From Duganella alba (GTDB lineage Bacteria; Pseudomonadota; Gammaproteobacteria; Burkholderiales; Burkholderiaceae_D): a DNA stretch of 64,000 nt. The notes below the pieces were generated by a model. It was not told where the DNA came from. It ran no database searches and worked only from the letters and a program-made list of their open reading frames with translations. A program made the translations under genes and the position numbers. The DNA is taken from contig NZ_WKJN01000009.1 of NCBI RefSeq assembly GCF_009674495.1, positions 124,001 to 188,000 on the forward strand. The letters run 5' to 3'. How positions within the stretch are numbered: position 1 is the stretch's first letter; each line of letters begins with the position of its first letter. Below are positions 27,172 to 35,307 of this stretch, piece after piece.

Positions 27172-28586
27172 AGCGCCGCCCGCTGTCGCTGACCCTGCGC
27201 GTGGCGCTGCTGCTGTCGGCGGTGGCCGTGACCACTTTCCTGGCGGTGGGCGCCTATCTGTACCACACCCTGCAGCGGCAAATGGCCAGCCGCGACGACG
27301 TCGAGCTGATCGCCAAGGTGGACCAGTTGCGGCGCGTGATCGCCGCGCTGCCGTCGGACGTCGCCATCGAACAGAACGCCCGGCTGCTGACCGACACCCT
27401 GTTCGGCCATAACGACTTCATGCTGCGGGTGAACGCGGCGGACGGCAAGCCGCTGTTGCAAACCTCTATGACTTCGCGCCCGCTGCCGCAGGTGGACAGC
27501 GTGCCGGCCAAGCGCCAACTGACGCTGGACGACATCCACGACTGGCAGCCGGCCAGCGGCATCGGCCGCATGGTGCGCGCCGCCGCGCTGCTGGACGACG
27601 GCCGCTCCGGCGCCGAGCCGGTGCAGATCACGCTGGCGCGCGAGCGCTCCGATCGCCTAAGACTGCTGCGTGACTACGTGGTCGACCTGCTGGTGGCGCT
27701 GTGTGGTGGCGCCTTGCTGGCGACGGCGCTCGGCTACGCGGTGGTGCGCTACAGCATGCGCCAGTTCCGCTCGGTGATCGCCAAGGCCGACGAAATCAAT
27801 ACCAATCGCCTGAATACGCGGCTGTCGGTGCAGGATGCGCCGGTGGAGCTGCGGCAAATGGGCGGCGCCTTCAACGCCATGCTGGACCGGCTGGAGGACG
27901 GCGTGCAGCGCCTGTCCGGCTTCGCCGCCGACCTGGCGCACGACATGCGCACGCCGGTCAACACGCTGATGGTGGAAACCCAGGTGGCGCTGTCGCGGCC
28001 GCGCACGGTGGAGGAATACCAGGCGCTGCTGGCGTCCAACTCGGAAGAGTACGAACGGCTGGCGCGCATGATCGAAAACACGTTGTTCCTGGCGCGGGTC
28101 GACAACGCCCAGCTGGCGCTGCGGCGCGAATCGCTGGACCTGCAAGTCGAATTGCAGCGCATCCACGACTATTTCGAGATCCTGGCCGACGATGTCGGCG
28201 TGCGCCTGACCGTGGACGCCGCGCCGCTGCGGGCCGACATCGATCCGGTGCTGTTGCAGCGTGCCATCAACAACCTGATGTCGAACGCCATCCGCTACAC
28301 GCCGCCGGGCGGTTCGGTGCGGCTGTCGGCGCGCGAGGTGGCGGAGGGCGTGGAACTGGCGGTCTGCAACACCGGCCCCGGCATCGCGCCCGAACACCTG
28401 CCGCACATCTTCGACCGCTACTACCGGGCCGACGAGGCGCGCTCCGACCAGGCCCATTCGGCCGGGCTGGGCCTGTCCATCGTCCGCGCCATCGTGGATT
28501 TGCATGGCGGTAAAATTTCAGTGGACAGCCAGCCGGGCGCCAGCACCACGTTTTGCCTGTTGTTCAGAAAAGCCAAAAATAATTAG
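27168..28586 (+). CDS. Sensor histidine kinase, heavy-metal sensor (CusS-like)
   Basis: The 472-residue membrane kinase has TM1 ([21 protein letters not shown]), a periplasmic loop of about 130 residues and TM2 ([22 protein letters not shown]). HAMP follows, then the phospho-acceptor H-box [12 protein letters not shown] and the ATPase N ([15 protein letters not shown]), G1 and G2 ([12 protein letters not shown]) boxes. The architecture matches CusS-family sensors, although I do not see a recognisable metal-binding cluster in the loop. It forms a pair with the regulator it overlaps. Confidence 0.92.
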   Translation: MKRRPLSLTLRVALLLSAVAVTTFLAVGAYLYHTLQRQMASRDDVELIAKVDQLRRVIAALPSDVAIEQNARLLTDTLFGHNDFMLRVNAADGKPLLQTSMTSRPLPQVDSVPAKRQLTLDDIHDWQPASGIGRMVRAAALLDDGRSGAEPVQITLARERSDRLRLLRDYVVDLLVALCGGALLATALGYAVVRYSMRQFRSVIAKADEINTNRLNTRLSVQDAPVELRQMGGAFNAMLDRLEDGVQRLSGFAADLAHDMRTPVNTLMVETQVALSRPRTVEEYQALLASNSEEYERLARMIENTLFLARVDNAQLALRRESLDLQVELQRIHDYFEILADDVGVRLTVDAAPLRADIDPVLLQRAINNLMSNAIRYTPPGGSVRLSAREVAEGVELAVCNTGPGIAPEHLPHIFDRYYRADEARSDQAHSAGLGLSIVRAIVDLHGGKISVDSQPGASTTFCLLFRKAKNN

Positions 28587-28593
28587 AAATCCG

Positions 28594-28620
28594 TGTCGAT
28601 TTCTGTGGCGCTGCTTCGTC
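28594..28620 (+). promoter_or_regulatory. Candidate ECF42-type sigma-factor promoter
   Basis: TGTCGA at 28594-28599 and CGTC at 28617-28620 are 17 bases apart. As I recall the ECF42 literature, target promoters of that group have TGTCGA at -35 and a CG[AT]C-like -10. The pair lies 38 bases before the first gene of the VOC/YciI/sigma operon, so it is probably the autoregulated promoter. Confidence 0.65.
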
Positions 28621-28657
28621 TTAGGTATAGATTAATACTTTAACCGAGGAGACCACC

Positions 28658-29107
28658 ATGGCAATGCAAAACACCCACATCATCCCGCACCTGGTTTGCG
28701 AAGGCGCAGCGGACGCGATTGAATTCTATAAAAAAGCCTTTAACGCCGAGGAAATGATGCGCATGCCGGGCGAGGATGGCCGCATCATGCACGCCGCGCT
28801 GAAAATCGGCGATTCCACCCTCATGCTGGCCGACGCTTTCCCCGAGTATGGCGGCAAGGGACCGAAGGCGCTGAACGGCAGCCCGGTCACGCTGCACATG
28901 TATTCGCCGGACGTGGATGCCGCATTCAAGCAGGCGGTGGACGCCGGCGCGACGGTGCGCATGCCGGTGGCCGACATGTTCTGGGGCGACCGCTACGGCC
29001 AGGTGACCGATCCGTTCGGCCACCACTGGTCGATCGCCACCCACATCAAGGACATGACGCCGGAAGAGATGATGGCCGCGATGAAGCAACAGTCCGAATG
29101 CCAGTAA
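28658..29107 (+). CDS. VOC-family (PhnB-like glyoxalase-fold) protein
   Basis: The 149-residue product has the PhnB-like vicinal-oxygen-chelate pattern: HLVCEGAADAIEFYKKAF at the start, IMHAALKIGDSTLMLAD in the middle and MFWGDRYGQVTDPFGHHWSIAT near the end. These proteins form dimers and often bind metal, but most have no known substrate. GAGGAG lies just upstream of the ATG. It is the first gene of an operon that ends with its probable sigma factor, following the candidate ECF promoter. Confidence 0.88.
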   Translation: MAMQNTHIIPHLVCEGAADAIEFYKKAFNAEEMMRMPGEDGRIMHAALKIGDSTLMLADAFPEYGGKGPKALNGSPVTLHMYSPDVDAAFKQAVDAGATVRMPVADMFWGDRYGQVTDPFGHHWSIATHIKDMTPEEMMAAMKQQSECQ

Positions 29108-29117
29108 GGAGCCGCCC

Positions 29118-29531
29118 ATGCGATTCATGATCATTGTAAAAGCCACCGACGATTCCGAAGCCGGCAAGATGCCGAGCGTGGAGCTGATGACGGCGATGGG
29201 CAAGTTCAACGAGGAGCTGGTCAACGCCGGCGTGCTGCTCGCCGGCGAGGGCCTGCACCCCAGTTCCAAGGGTGCACGCATCCGCTACGACGGCGCCAGC
29301 CGCGCCGTAATCGACGGTCCGTTCGCCGAAACCAAGGAGCTGATCGCCGGTTTCTGGCTGATCCAGGTGAAATCCAAGGAAGAGGCTATCGAATGGATGA
29401 AGCGCTGTCCGAATCCGTTCGATGGCCCGTCGGAAATCGAAATCCGCCAGGTGTATGAAATGAGCGACTTCGGCGACGCCGCCACACCGGAATTGGTGGC
29501 CCAGGAGGAGGCTTTGCGTGCCCGGCTGTGA
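29118..29531 (+). CDS. YciI/DGPF-domain protein
   Basis: The 137-residue YCII-related protein starts MRFMIIVKATDDSEAGKMPS and carries the family motif VIDGPFAETKELIAGFWLIQ, which names the DGPF group. Function is unresolved, although the fold resembles small dehalogenase-like or muconolactone-isomerase-like enzymes. DGPF proteins are the hallmark neighbours of ECF42 sigma factors, and the sigma gene follows two genes later. GGAGCCGCCC lies before its start. Confidence 0.9.
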   Translation: MRFMIIVKATDDSEAGKMPSVELMTAMGKFNEELVNAGVLLAGEGLHPSSKGARIRYDGASRAVIDGPFAETKELIAGFWLIQVKSKEEAIEWMKRCPNPFDGPSEIEIRQVYEMSDFGDAATPELVAQEEALRARL

Positions 29532-29569
29532 TACCTTTATGGCTGACACCCAGTCTGGAGCTCGATGTA

Positions 29570-30382
29570 ATGGAATTCATGGTACTGCGCCGCGCGAATC
29601 AAAGCACGGAACGAGGAACGCAACCGCCGGCGCTGGAGCCGGGCACCTTTCTGCGCCCCAGCGTGGAAGCGGTGCGGCTGCAGCGCCGGGACGGCGAGTG
29701 GAGCGAAGTCAAGGGACCATTTCCGCCCAAGGAACTGATCGCCGGCTTCGTGCTGCTCGAGGCGGAATCGCGCGAGGATATCGTCGAACAGGTGCGCTGG
29801 TGGCCCTTGTTCGACAGCGGCGCAGTGTATGAAATCCGCGACGCCGGCTGTCCCGGCAACTGTGTCGGCTTCGACGAACGCGGCACGGCGGCCGGCACGC
29901 TGCCGCAGCGCAAGGAGGAGTTGACGCGCTACGTGATCTTCCTGCGCTCCGACGCCGATGCGGAAACCGACGCCGTGCCGCCGCCGGAAGTCATCGACGT
30001 GATGAACGAATTTAACGAAGCCGGCGTGCAGCAGGGCGTGCTGCTGGCCGGTGAAGGCCTGAAAGGCACGGGCAGCGCTGTCCGCGTGCACTACGCCAAT
30101 TCCAAAACATCGGTGGTCGATGGTCCGTTCACGGAGGTGAAGGAGTTGATCGCTGGTTACTGGATGATCCAGGCCGCCTCGCGCGAGGCAGCGATTGCCT
30201 GGGCCAAGGGCTATCCGTATCCGCAATCGGGCGACATCACGCTGGAAATCCGCGAAGCCTGCGAGCGCATCGCGCATGCCGAGTTCACGCCGGAGATGGT
30301 CAAGGCGGAAGAACGGCTGCGCGCCGAACTGCTGGAGGCGGGCCTGCGCGACGCCTTCACCGCGGCGGCCCGTGGCGGCTGA
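29570..30382 (+). CDS. Tandem YciI/DGPF protein (two fused domains)
   Basis: The 270-residue product has two YciI domains. The first (MEFMVLRRANQSTERG, with GPFPPKELIAGFVLLEAES) is shortened and lacks the DG of the motif. The second (RYVIFLRSDADAE, with VVDGPFTEVKELIAGYWMIQ) is canonical. The ATG at 29570 is chosen because GGAG lies nine bases upstream and the family start MEFMVLRR follows; a GTG at 29528 overlapping the preceding stop is possible. It overlaps the sigma-factor gene by 11 bases. Confidence 0.85.
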   Translation: MEFMVLRRANQSTERGTQPPALEPGTFLRPSVEAVRLQRRDGEWSEVKGPFPPKELIAGFVLLEAESREDIVEQVRWWPLFDSGAVYEIRDAGCPGNCVGFDERGTAAGTLPQRKEELTRYVIFLRSDADAETDAVPPPEVIDVMNEFNEAGVQQGVLLAGEGLKGTGSAVRVHYANSKTSVVDGPFTEVKELIAGYWMIQAASREAAIAWAKGYPYPQSGDITLEIREACERIAHAEFTPEMVKAEERLRAELLEAGLRDAFTAAARGG

Positions 30383-31673
30383 CGTCCACAAAATCATCGA
30401 GGCGGTATGGCGGATGGAGTCCGCCAGGATCATCGCCTTGCTGGCGCGCATGCTGCGCGACGTCGGCCAGGCCGAGGAGTTGGCGCAGGACGCGCTGGTG
30501 CTGGCGCTGGAACGCTGGCCTGCAAATGGCGTGCCGGAGCAGCCGGCCGCCTGGCTGATGGCGGTGGCGAAGAACCGCGCGCTGGATGTGCTGCGCCATC
30601 GCCAGATGCACCAGCAAAAAGAAGCGGCCATCAGCTACGAAATCGACAACCAGTTGCAGGACGCCGCGCCGGACCTGGACGCGGCGGTGGCCAATGCGCT
30701 GGAAAACGATATCGGCGACGACCTGCTGCGGCTGGTGTTCGTGGCCTGCCATCCGGTGCTGTCTACCGACGGCCGCGTGGCGCTGACCCTGCGCATGCTG
30801 GGCGGCCTGAGCACCGACGAAATCGCCCGCGCCTTCCTGGTGCCGGAAAAAACCGTGGCGCAGCGCATCGTGCGCGCCAAGCGCACGCTGGCCGAAGCCA
30901 GGGTGCCGTTCGAAGCGCCGCGTGCGCACGAACTGGGCGAGCGGCTGGCGTCGGTGCTGCAAGTCATCTACCTGATCTACAACGAAGGCTATTCCGCCAG
31001 CGCCGGCGCGGACTGGATGCGGCCGGCGTTGTGCGAGGAAGCGCTGCGTCTCGGGCGCATCCTGGCTGGCTTGCAGCCGGAGGAGCCGGAAGTGCACGGG
31101 CTGGTGGCGCTGATGGAAATCCAGTCCTCGCGCGCCCGCGCTCGCGTCGGGCCGCAGGGCGAGCCGATCCTGTTGCTGGAGCAGGACCGCTCGCGCTGGG
31201 ACCAGTTGCTGATCCGGCGCGGTCTGGCCGCCTTGGAGCGCGCGGGACAGGCCGGGCGCGGACTCGGGCCGTATGGCCTGCAAGCCGCGATCGCAGCCTG
31301 CCACGCGCGCGCCCGGCAGGCGGGCGATACCGACTGGCAGCGCATCGCCGCGCTGTATGACGCGCTGGCGCAGCTGTCGCCGTCGCCGATTGTGGAGTTG
31401 AATCGCGCGGTGGCGCTGTCGATGGCCTACGGGCCGCAGGCGGGACTGGACGTGGTGGATGGCCTGCTCGATGCGCCGGCCCTGAAGAACTACCATCTGC
31501 TGCCCAGCGTGCGTGGCGACTTGCTCGCCAAGCTGGGCCGTCACGACGAAGCGCGCATCGAATTCGAGCGTGCCGCGTCGCTGACGCAAAACGAGCGCGA
31601 ACGCCAGCTGCTGCTGGCCCGCGCTACCCAAACCGGGGTCAGTGCCGACATTCGGACACGAGCACAGCCCTAG
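30372..31673 (+). CDS. ECF sigma factor, ECF42-like, with long C-terminal TPR-type extension
   Basis: The 433-residue product has sigma region 2 (DVGQAEELAQDALVLALERW), region 4 (LRMLGGLSTDEIARAFLVPEKTVAQRIVRAKR) and then a helical C-terminal extension of about 230 residues (IYNEGYSASAGADWMRPALCEEALRL and TPR-like repeats). Sigma factors of this build with DGPF neighbours are group ECF42, which lack an obvious anti-sigma factor; the extension is needed for activity in studied members. The GTG at 30372 overlaps the preceding gene. The last 13 codons and the TAG stop lie inside the 94-base inverted repeat, so the C-terminus appears altered by that element. Confidence 0.88.
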   Translation: MAADVHKIIEAVWRMESARIIALLARMLRDVGQAEELAQDALVLALERWPANGVPEQPAAWLMAVAKNRALDVLRHRQMHQQKEAAISYEIDNQLQDAAPDLDAAVANALENDIGDDLLRLVFVACHPVLSTDGRVALTLRMLGGLSTDEIARAFLVPEKTVAQRIVRAKRTLAEARVPFEAPRAHELGERLASVLQVIYLIYNEGYSASAGADWMRPALCEEALRLGRILAGLQPEEPEVHGLVALMEIQSSRARARVGPQGEPILLLEQDRSRWDQLLIRRGLAALERAGQAGRGLGPYGLQAAIAACHARARQAGDTDWQRIAALYDALAQLSPSPIVELNRAVALSMAYGPQAGLDVVDGLLDAPALKNYHLLPSVRGDLLAKLGRHDEARIEFERAASLTQNERERQLLLARATQTGVSADIRTRAQP

Positions 31674-31723
31674 CCGAGGCTACGGCTGTGCTCGTGTCCG
31701 AATGTCGGCACTGACCCCGGTTT
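31630..31723. repeat. 94-base near-perfect inverted repeat, copy A
   Basis: Arms of about 46 bases with a single mismatch run from AAACCGGGGTCAG to CTGACCCCGGTTT, with only two unpaired bases (GA) at the centre. The left arm ends the sigma-factor gene. The right end abuts the stop of the convergent GAF gene and runs into seven T residues, so it can also terminate transcription from the left. It has the same length and skeleton as the element at 44010-44103: GGGGTCAG, 14 variable bases, CACGAGC and a TAGC-containing centre. Confidence 0.9.
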
Positions 31724-31725
31724 TT

Positions 31726-32229
31726 TTACAGCGTGGCTTCCAGCAGCTTGACCAGCGATTCGATGCCGTCGGCGTCGGTCTGGTCGAAACGGTTTGGCAG
31801 CGGGCTGTCGAGGTCGAACACGCCGACGATGGCGCCGTCCGGGCCGCGCACCGGCACCACCAGCTCCGAACGCGAATTGACGTCGCAGGCGATGTGGCCA
31901 GGGAAGGCGTGCACGTCCGGCACGACGATGGATTTGCCTTCCACCACGGTGGTGCCGCAGACGCCGCGGCCTTTCTTGATGCGGATGCAGGCCGGCTTGC
32001 CCTGGAACGGTCCCAGTACCAGCTCATCGCCCTTGAGGAAGTAGAAACCGGCCCAGTTCAGGCCCGGCATGCTGTTGAACACCAGCGAGCTGAAATTGGC
32101 GGTGTTGGCGATCAAATCGGTCTCGCCGTGCAGCAGGCCTTGCAGCTGCGGGCGCAGGTCGTTGTACATGGCGTTTTTGGCGTCGGCGCTGTCGGTGCCG
32201 TAGGCGGTGTCGCTGAGGGTGAAGGTCAT
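31726..32229 (-). CDS. msrC: GAF-domain free methionine-R-sulfoxide reductase
   Basis: The 167-residue protein is a single GAF domain with the fRMsr signature: LNWAGFYFLKGDELVLGPFQG, then GRGVCGTTV and DVHAFPGHIACDVNSRSELVVP. The two cysteines in GVCGT and HIACD match the conserved resolving and catalytic positions of the YebR family. It reduces free methionine-R-sulfoxide with thioredoxin. The ATG at 32229 gives the usual family length; an extension to 32385 has no similarity. Its stop touches the 94-base repeat. The symbol follows common usage for this family. Confidence 0.88.
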   Translation of the reverse strand: MTFTLSDTAYGTDSADAKNAMYNDLRPQLQGLLHGETDLIANTANFSSLVFNSMPGLNWAGFYFLKGDELVLGPFQGKPACIRIKKGRGVCGTTVVEGKSIVVPDVHAFPGHIACDVNSRSELVVPVRGPDGAIVGVFDLDSPLPNRFDQTDADGIESLVKLLEATL

Positions 32230-32396
32230 GATGTGTTGTTCAGTAGATAAGCGCAGGCGCGCCGAAGCCTCTATGGTAGCCGATCCGTCGAAATTACGAA
32301 GACTTCCTACCCTCTTTGTAGGCAGTATCCGATAGCGCGCCCGCGACGCACAGGATACTCTGGTGTGCAGCGCGTCATAAACCAAGCGGGGTAAAT

Positions 32397-32582
32397 ATGT
32401 CCACGAGAAAAAAGAACGCAGAGCCGCCGCGTCACAACAAAGCCAAGCCCGACGGGCCGCCGCCTCCCCCTTGCACCATCGATATCGACGCCTTGCTGAC
32501 CATCGGCGCGGAACGCGTGCATATCGTCTGTGAAGAAGACGACAATATTACCTTTATGGCTGAATTGATCGATACCGTCTAG
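32397..32582 (+). CDS. Small hypothetical protein, 61 residues
   Basis: MSTRKKNAEPPRHNKAKPDG opens a basic, proline-rich N-terminus with five consecutive prolines, followed by an acidic C-terminal half (TIDIDALLTIGAERVHIVCEEDDN). GGGG lies six bases before the ATG. It lies on the same strand 75 bases before the ligase-associated exonuclease gene, so it could be the first gene of that operon or stand alone. I do not recognise the family. The contrast between the two halves suggests a real protein, not a chance frame. Confidence 0.55.
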   Translation: MSTRKKNAEPPRHNKAKPDGPPPPPCTIDIDALLTIGAERVHIVCEEDDNITFMAELIDTV

Positions 32583-32657
32583 CCTCGGTGCGTTGGCTGA
32601 CAGACGGGGACGCATTGCCGCGCCAGAATCGGCCATCGTCTCCGTCGAAAGCTCTGT

Positions 32658-33695
32658 ATGTCCGCAGATATGGTGGTAGTCCGCAAGGAGGGCCTGTATT
32701 GCGTGCCCGGCCAGTTTTACATCGACCCGTGGCGGCCGGTGGAACGGGCCGTCATCACGCATGCGCACGGCGACCATGCGCGCGGCGGCCATCAGCATTA
32801 TCTGGCGGCGGCGCCCGGCGTGAATGTCATGAAATCGCGGCTGGGGCCGATCAATATCACCGGGCTGGCCTACGGCGAGCAGGTGGTGCACAACGGCGTG
32901 ACCGTGTCGCTGCATCCGGCCGGCCATGTGCTCGGCTCGGCGCAGGTGCGCATGGAGTATCGCGGCGAAGTGTGGGTGGCCTCGGGCGACTACAAGGTCG
33001 AGCCGGACCGCACCTGCGCGCCGTTCGAACCGGTGCGCTGCGATACCTTCATTACCGAATCGACTTTCGGACTGCCGATCTACCGCTGGCAGCCGGAGCA
33101 GGAAATCTTTGACGACGTCAACGCCTGGTGGCAATCGAATGCCGAACAGGGCCGCGCCACTGTGCTGCTGGGCTACAGCTTCGGCAAGGCGCAACGGCTG
33201 TTGAGCGGACTGGATTCCGGCATCGGTCCCATCATTTGCCATGGTGCGGTGCAAACCTTGAACCAGGTCTACCGCGACGAAGGCGTGTGGCTGCCGCCGA
33301 CCGTGATGGTGGGCGACGTGCCGAAGAGCGAGGTCGGCAAGTCGATTGTGCTGGCGCCGCCATCAGCCGGCGGTTCGCCGTGGATCAAGCGCTTCGGCGA
33401 TTTCAGCGACGGCTTTGCCAGCGGCTGGATGCAGCTGCGTGGTGCGCGGCGCCGGCGCGGCGTCGATCGCGGCTTCGTGTTGTCCGACCATGCGGATTGG
33501 CCCGGCCTGCTGGAGGCGATTTCCGCCACCGGCGCGCAGCGCGTGATCGTCACGCACGGTTCGATACCGGTGCTGGTGCGCTGGCTGCAGCAGCAGGGCT
33601 TGCAGGCCAGCGGCTTCGATACCGAATACGGCGACGATGAGGCCGAGGACAGCGGTCCGCCGCTCCCGGCTGCCGAGGAGGCCGAGCATGCGTGA
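32658..33695 (+). CDS. Ligase-associated DNA exonuclease (metallo-beta-lactamase/beta-CASP)
   Basis: The 345-residue product has the metallo-beta-lactamase motif HAHGDHARGG near residues 35-44, ASGDYKVEPDRTCAPFEPV, and beta-CASP motifs VLLGYSFGKAQRL, LSDHADW and IVTHGS. Such SNM1/Artemis-like nucleases occur in operons with an ATP-dependent ligase, an Lhr-like helicase and a PdeM phosphoesterase, exactly the order here. It presumably trims DNA ends before ligation. It overlaps the ligase gene by eight bases. No good Shine-Dalgarno is evident before the chosen ATG; the second in-frame ATG, four codons later, is an alternative. Confidence 0.9.
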   Translation: MSADMVVVRKEGLYCVPGQFYIDPWRPVERAVITHAHGDHARGGHQHYLAAAPGVNVMKSRLGPINITGLAYGEQVVHNGVTVSLHPAGHVLGSAQVRMEYRGEVWVASGDYKVEPDRTCAPFEPVRCDTFITESTFGLPIYRWQPEQEIFDDVNAWWQSNAEQGRATVLLGYSFGKAQRLLSGLDSGIGPIICHGAVQTLNQVYRDEGVWLPPTVMVGDVPKSEVGKSIVLAPPSAGGSPWIKRFGDFSDGFASGWMQLRGARRRRGVDRGFVLSDHADWPGLLEAISATGAQRVIVTHGSIPVLVRWLQQQGLQASGFDTEYGDDEAEDSGPPLPAAEEAEHA

Positions 33696-35307
33696 CTTCG
33701 CCCGCCTGTATGCCGAACTGGACGAGACCACCGCCACCAGCCGCAAGCTGGCGGCCTTGCAATCCTATTTCACGACCGCCGCGCCGCAGGATGCCGCGTG
33801 GGCGGTGTATTTCCTCGCCGGTGGCAAGCCGCGTCAGGCGGTGCCGACCAAGCTGCTGCGCCAGTACGCGATCGAATACGCCGGGCTTGAAGAGTGGCTG
33901 TTCGACGAGTGCTACCATGCGGTAGGCGACCTGGCCGAAACCATCGCCCTGATCCTGCCGCCGCCCAAGCATCCGAGCGAAATCGGCCTGGCCGACTGGG
34001 TCGAGCTGGGCATCGCACCATTGCGCGGCGCCACGCCGGAAGCGGTGCGGGCAGCACTGTTCACCTACTGGGACCAGCTCGACACGCGCGAGCGTTTCCT
34101 GCTGACCAAGCTGATCGGCGGCGGCTTCCGCGTCGGCGTGTCCCGGCTGCTGGTCACGCGCGCCTTGAGCGCCATCGCCGGGCTGGACAGCAAACTGATC
34201 GCCCAACGCCTGATGGGATGGACCGACGGCAGCGTCAGCCCGACGGCGGCCGGCTTCAAGCAACTGACCGCCGCCCATGCACCGGAGGAACTGGCGCAGC
34301 GCGGCGGTCAGCCATATCCCTTTTTTCTGGCGCATCAGCTGGAGCGCGATCCGTCCACGCTGGGCGATCTGTCGGACTGGCAGGTCGAATGGAAATACGA
34401 CGGCATGCGCGCGCAGCTGGTGCGGCGCGAGGGCAAGAACTGGCTGTGGTCGCGCGGCGAAGATCTGATCACCGAACGCTTCCCCGAGCTGGCCGCGCTG
34501 CGCCTGCCGGACGGCGTGGTGCTGGACGGCGAAATCCTGATCTGGCACGGCGGTGCGACGCCGGCGCCGTTTGCCGACCTGCAAAAACGCATGGGCCGCA
34601 AGCAGGTGTCGGCGCGGCTGCTGGGCGAAATGCCGGCGGTGCTGCTGGCCTACGATCTGCTGGAACTCGATGGCCGCGATCTGCGCGATCTGCCGCAGTC
34701 CGAGCGCCGCATGTTGCTGGAACAGTTGATGGCCAGCCTGCAAGGCGCGCCGCAGCTACGGCTGGCGCCGATGATCGTCGCGGACAGCTGGGAACAGCTG
34801 GCGCTGATCCGCGCCGAGTCGCGCGAGCGCGGTGTCGAAGGCATGATGCTGAAAGCGGTGGATGCACGCTACGGCGTGGGTCGCACCAAGAGCGTCGGCA
34901 CATGGTGGAAATGGAAGATCGATCCCTACAGCATCGATGCAGTGCTGATCTACGCGCAGGCCGGCCACGGGCGGCGCGCTTCGCTGTACACCGATTACAC
35001 CTTTGCCGTGTGGGACAACGAGCACCGGCTGGTGCCGTTCGCCAAGGCGTATTCCGGCCTGACCGATGCGGAAATCGCGCAGGTGGACCAGGCGATCCGC
35101 AAGACCACCATCGAGAAATTCGGGCCGGTACGCAGCGTGACGCCAAGCATGGTGTTTGAGATCGGCTTTGAAGGCATCGCCAGTTCGCCGCGCCACAAAT
35201 CGGGCATCGCCGTGCGCTTTCCGCGCATTCTGCGGCGACGCGAAGATAAATCGGTGGACGAGGCCGATACGCTGGAGTCGCTGAAGAACCTGCTCGCGGC
35301 GCCATGA
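33688..35307 (+). CDS. ATP-dependent DNA ligase (cluster type)
   Basis: The 539-residue product has the adenylation motif [12 protein letters not shown] with K236 as the AMP acceptor, then LDGEILIW (motif III), [14 protein letters not shown] (motif IV) and WWKWKIDP (motif V). An N-terminal DNA-binding domain of about 200 residues precedes the catalytic core and an OB fold follows, as in LigB/LigC-like bacterial ligases without Ku. GAGGAGGCCGAGC precedes the ATG at 33688. It overlaps its neighbours on both sides, so the four proteins are co-translated. Confidence 0.93.
   Translation: MRDFARLYAELDETTATSRKLAALQSYFTTAAPQDAAWAVYFLAGGKPRQAVPTKLLRQYAIEYAGLEEWLFDECYHAVGDLAETIALILPPPKHPSEIGLADWVELGIAPLRGATPEAVRAALFTYWDQLDTRERFLLTKLIGGGFRVGVSRLLVTRALSAIAGLDSKLIAQRLMGWTDGSVSPTAAGFKQLTAAHAPEELAQRGGQPYPFFLAHQLERDPSTLGDLSDWQVEWKYDGMRAQLVRREGKNWLWSRGEDLITERFPELAALRLPDGVVLDGEILIWHGGATPAPFADLQKRMGRKQVSARLLGEMPAVLLAYDLLELDGRDLRDLPQSERRMLLEQLMASLQGAPQLRLAPMIVADSWEQLALIRAESRERGVEGMMLKAVDARYGVGRTKSVGTWWKWKIDPYSIDAVLIYAQAGHGRRASLYTDYTFAVWDNEHRLVPFAKAYSGLTDAEIAQVDQAIRKTTIEKFGPVRSVTPSMVFEIGFEGIASSPRHKSGIAVRFPRILRRREDKSVDEADTLESLKNLLAAP

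Noticed and set aside
31630..31723. Simple Rho-independent terminator as the sole explanation of the 94-base hairpin
   Set aside because: A stem of about 46 bp is far longer than needed, and the copy at 44010 with the same skeleton has no T-tract. Terminator function is probably secondary.
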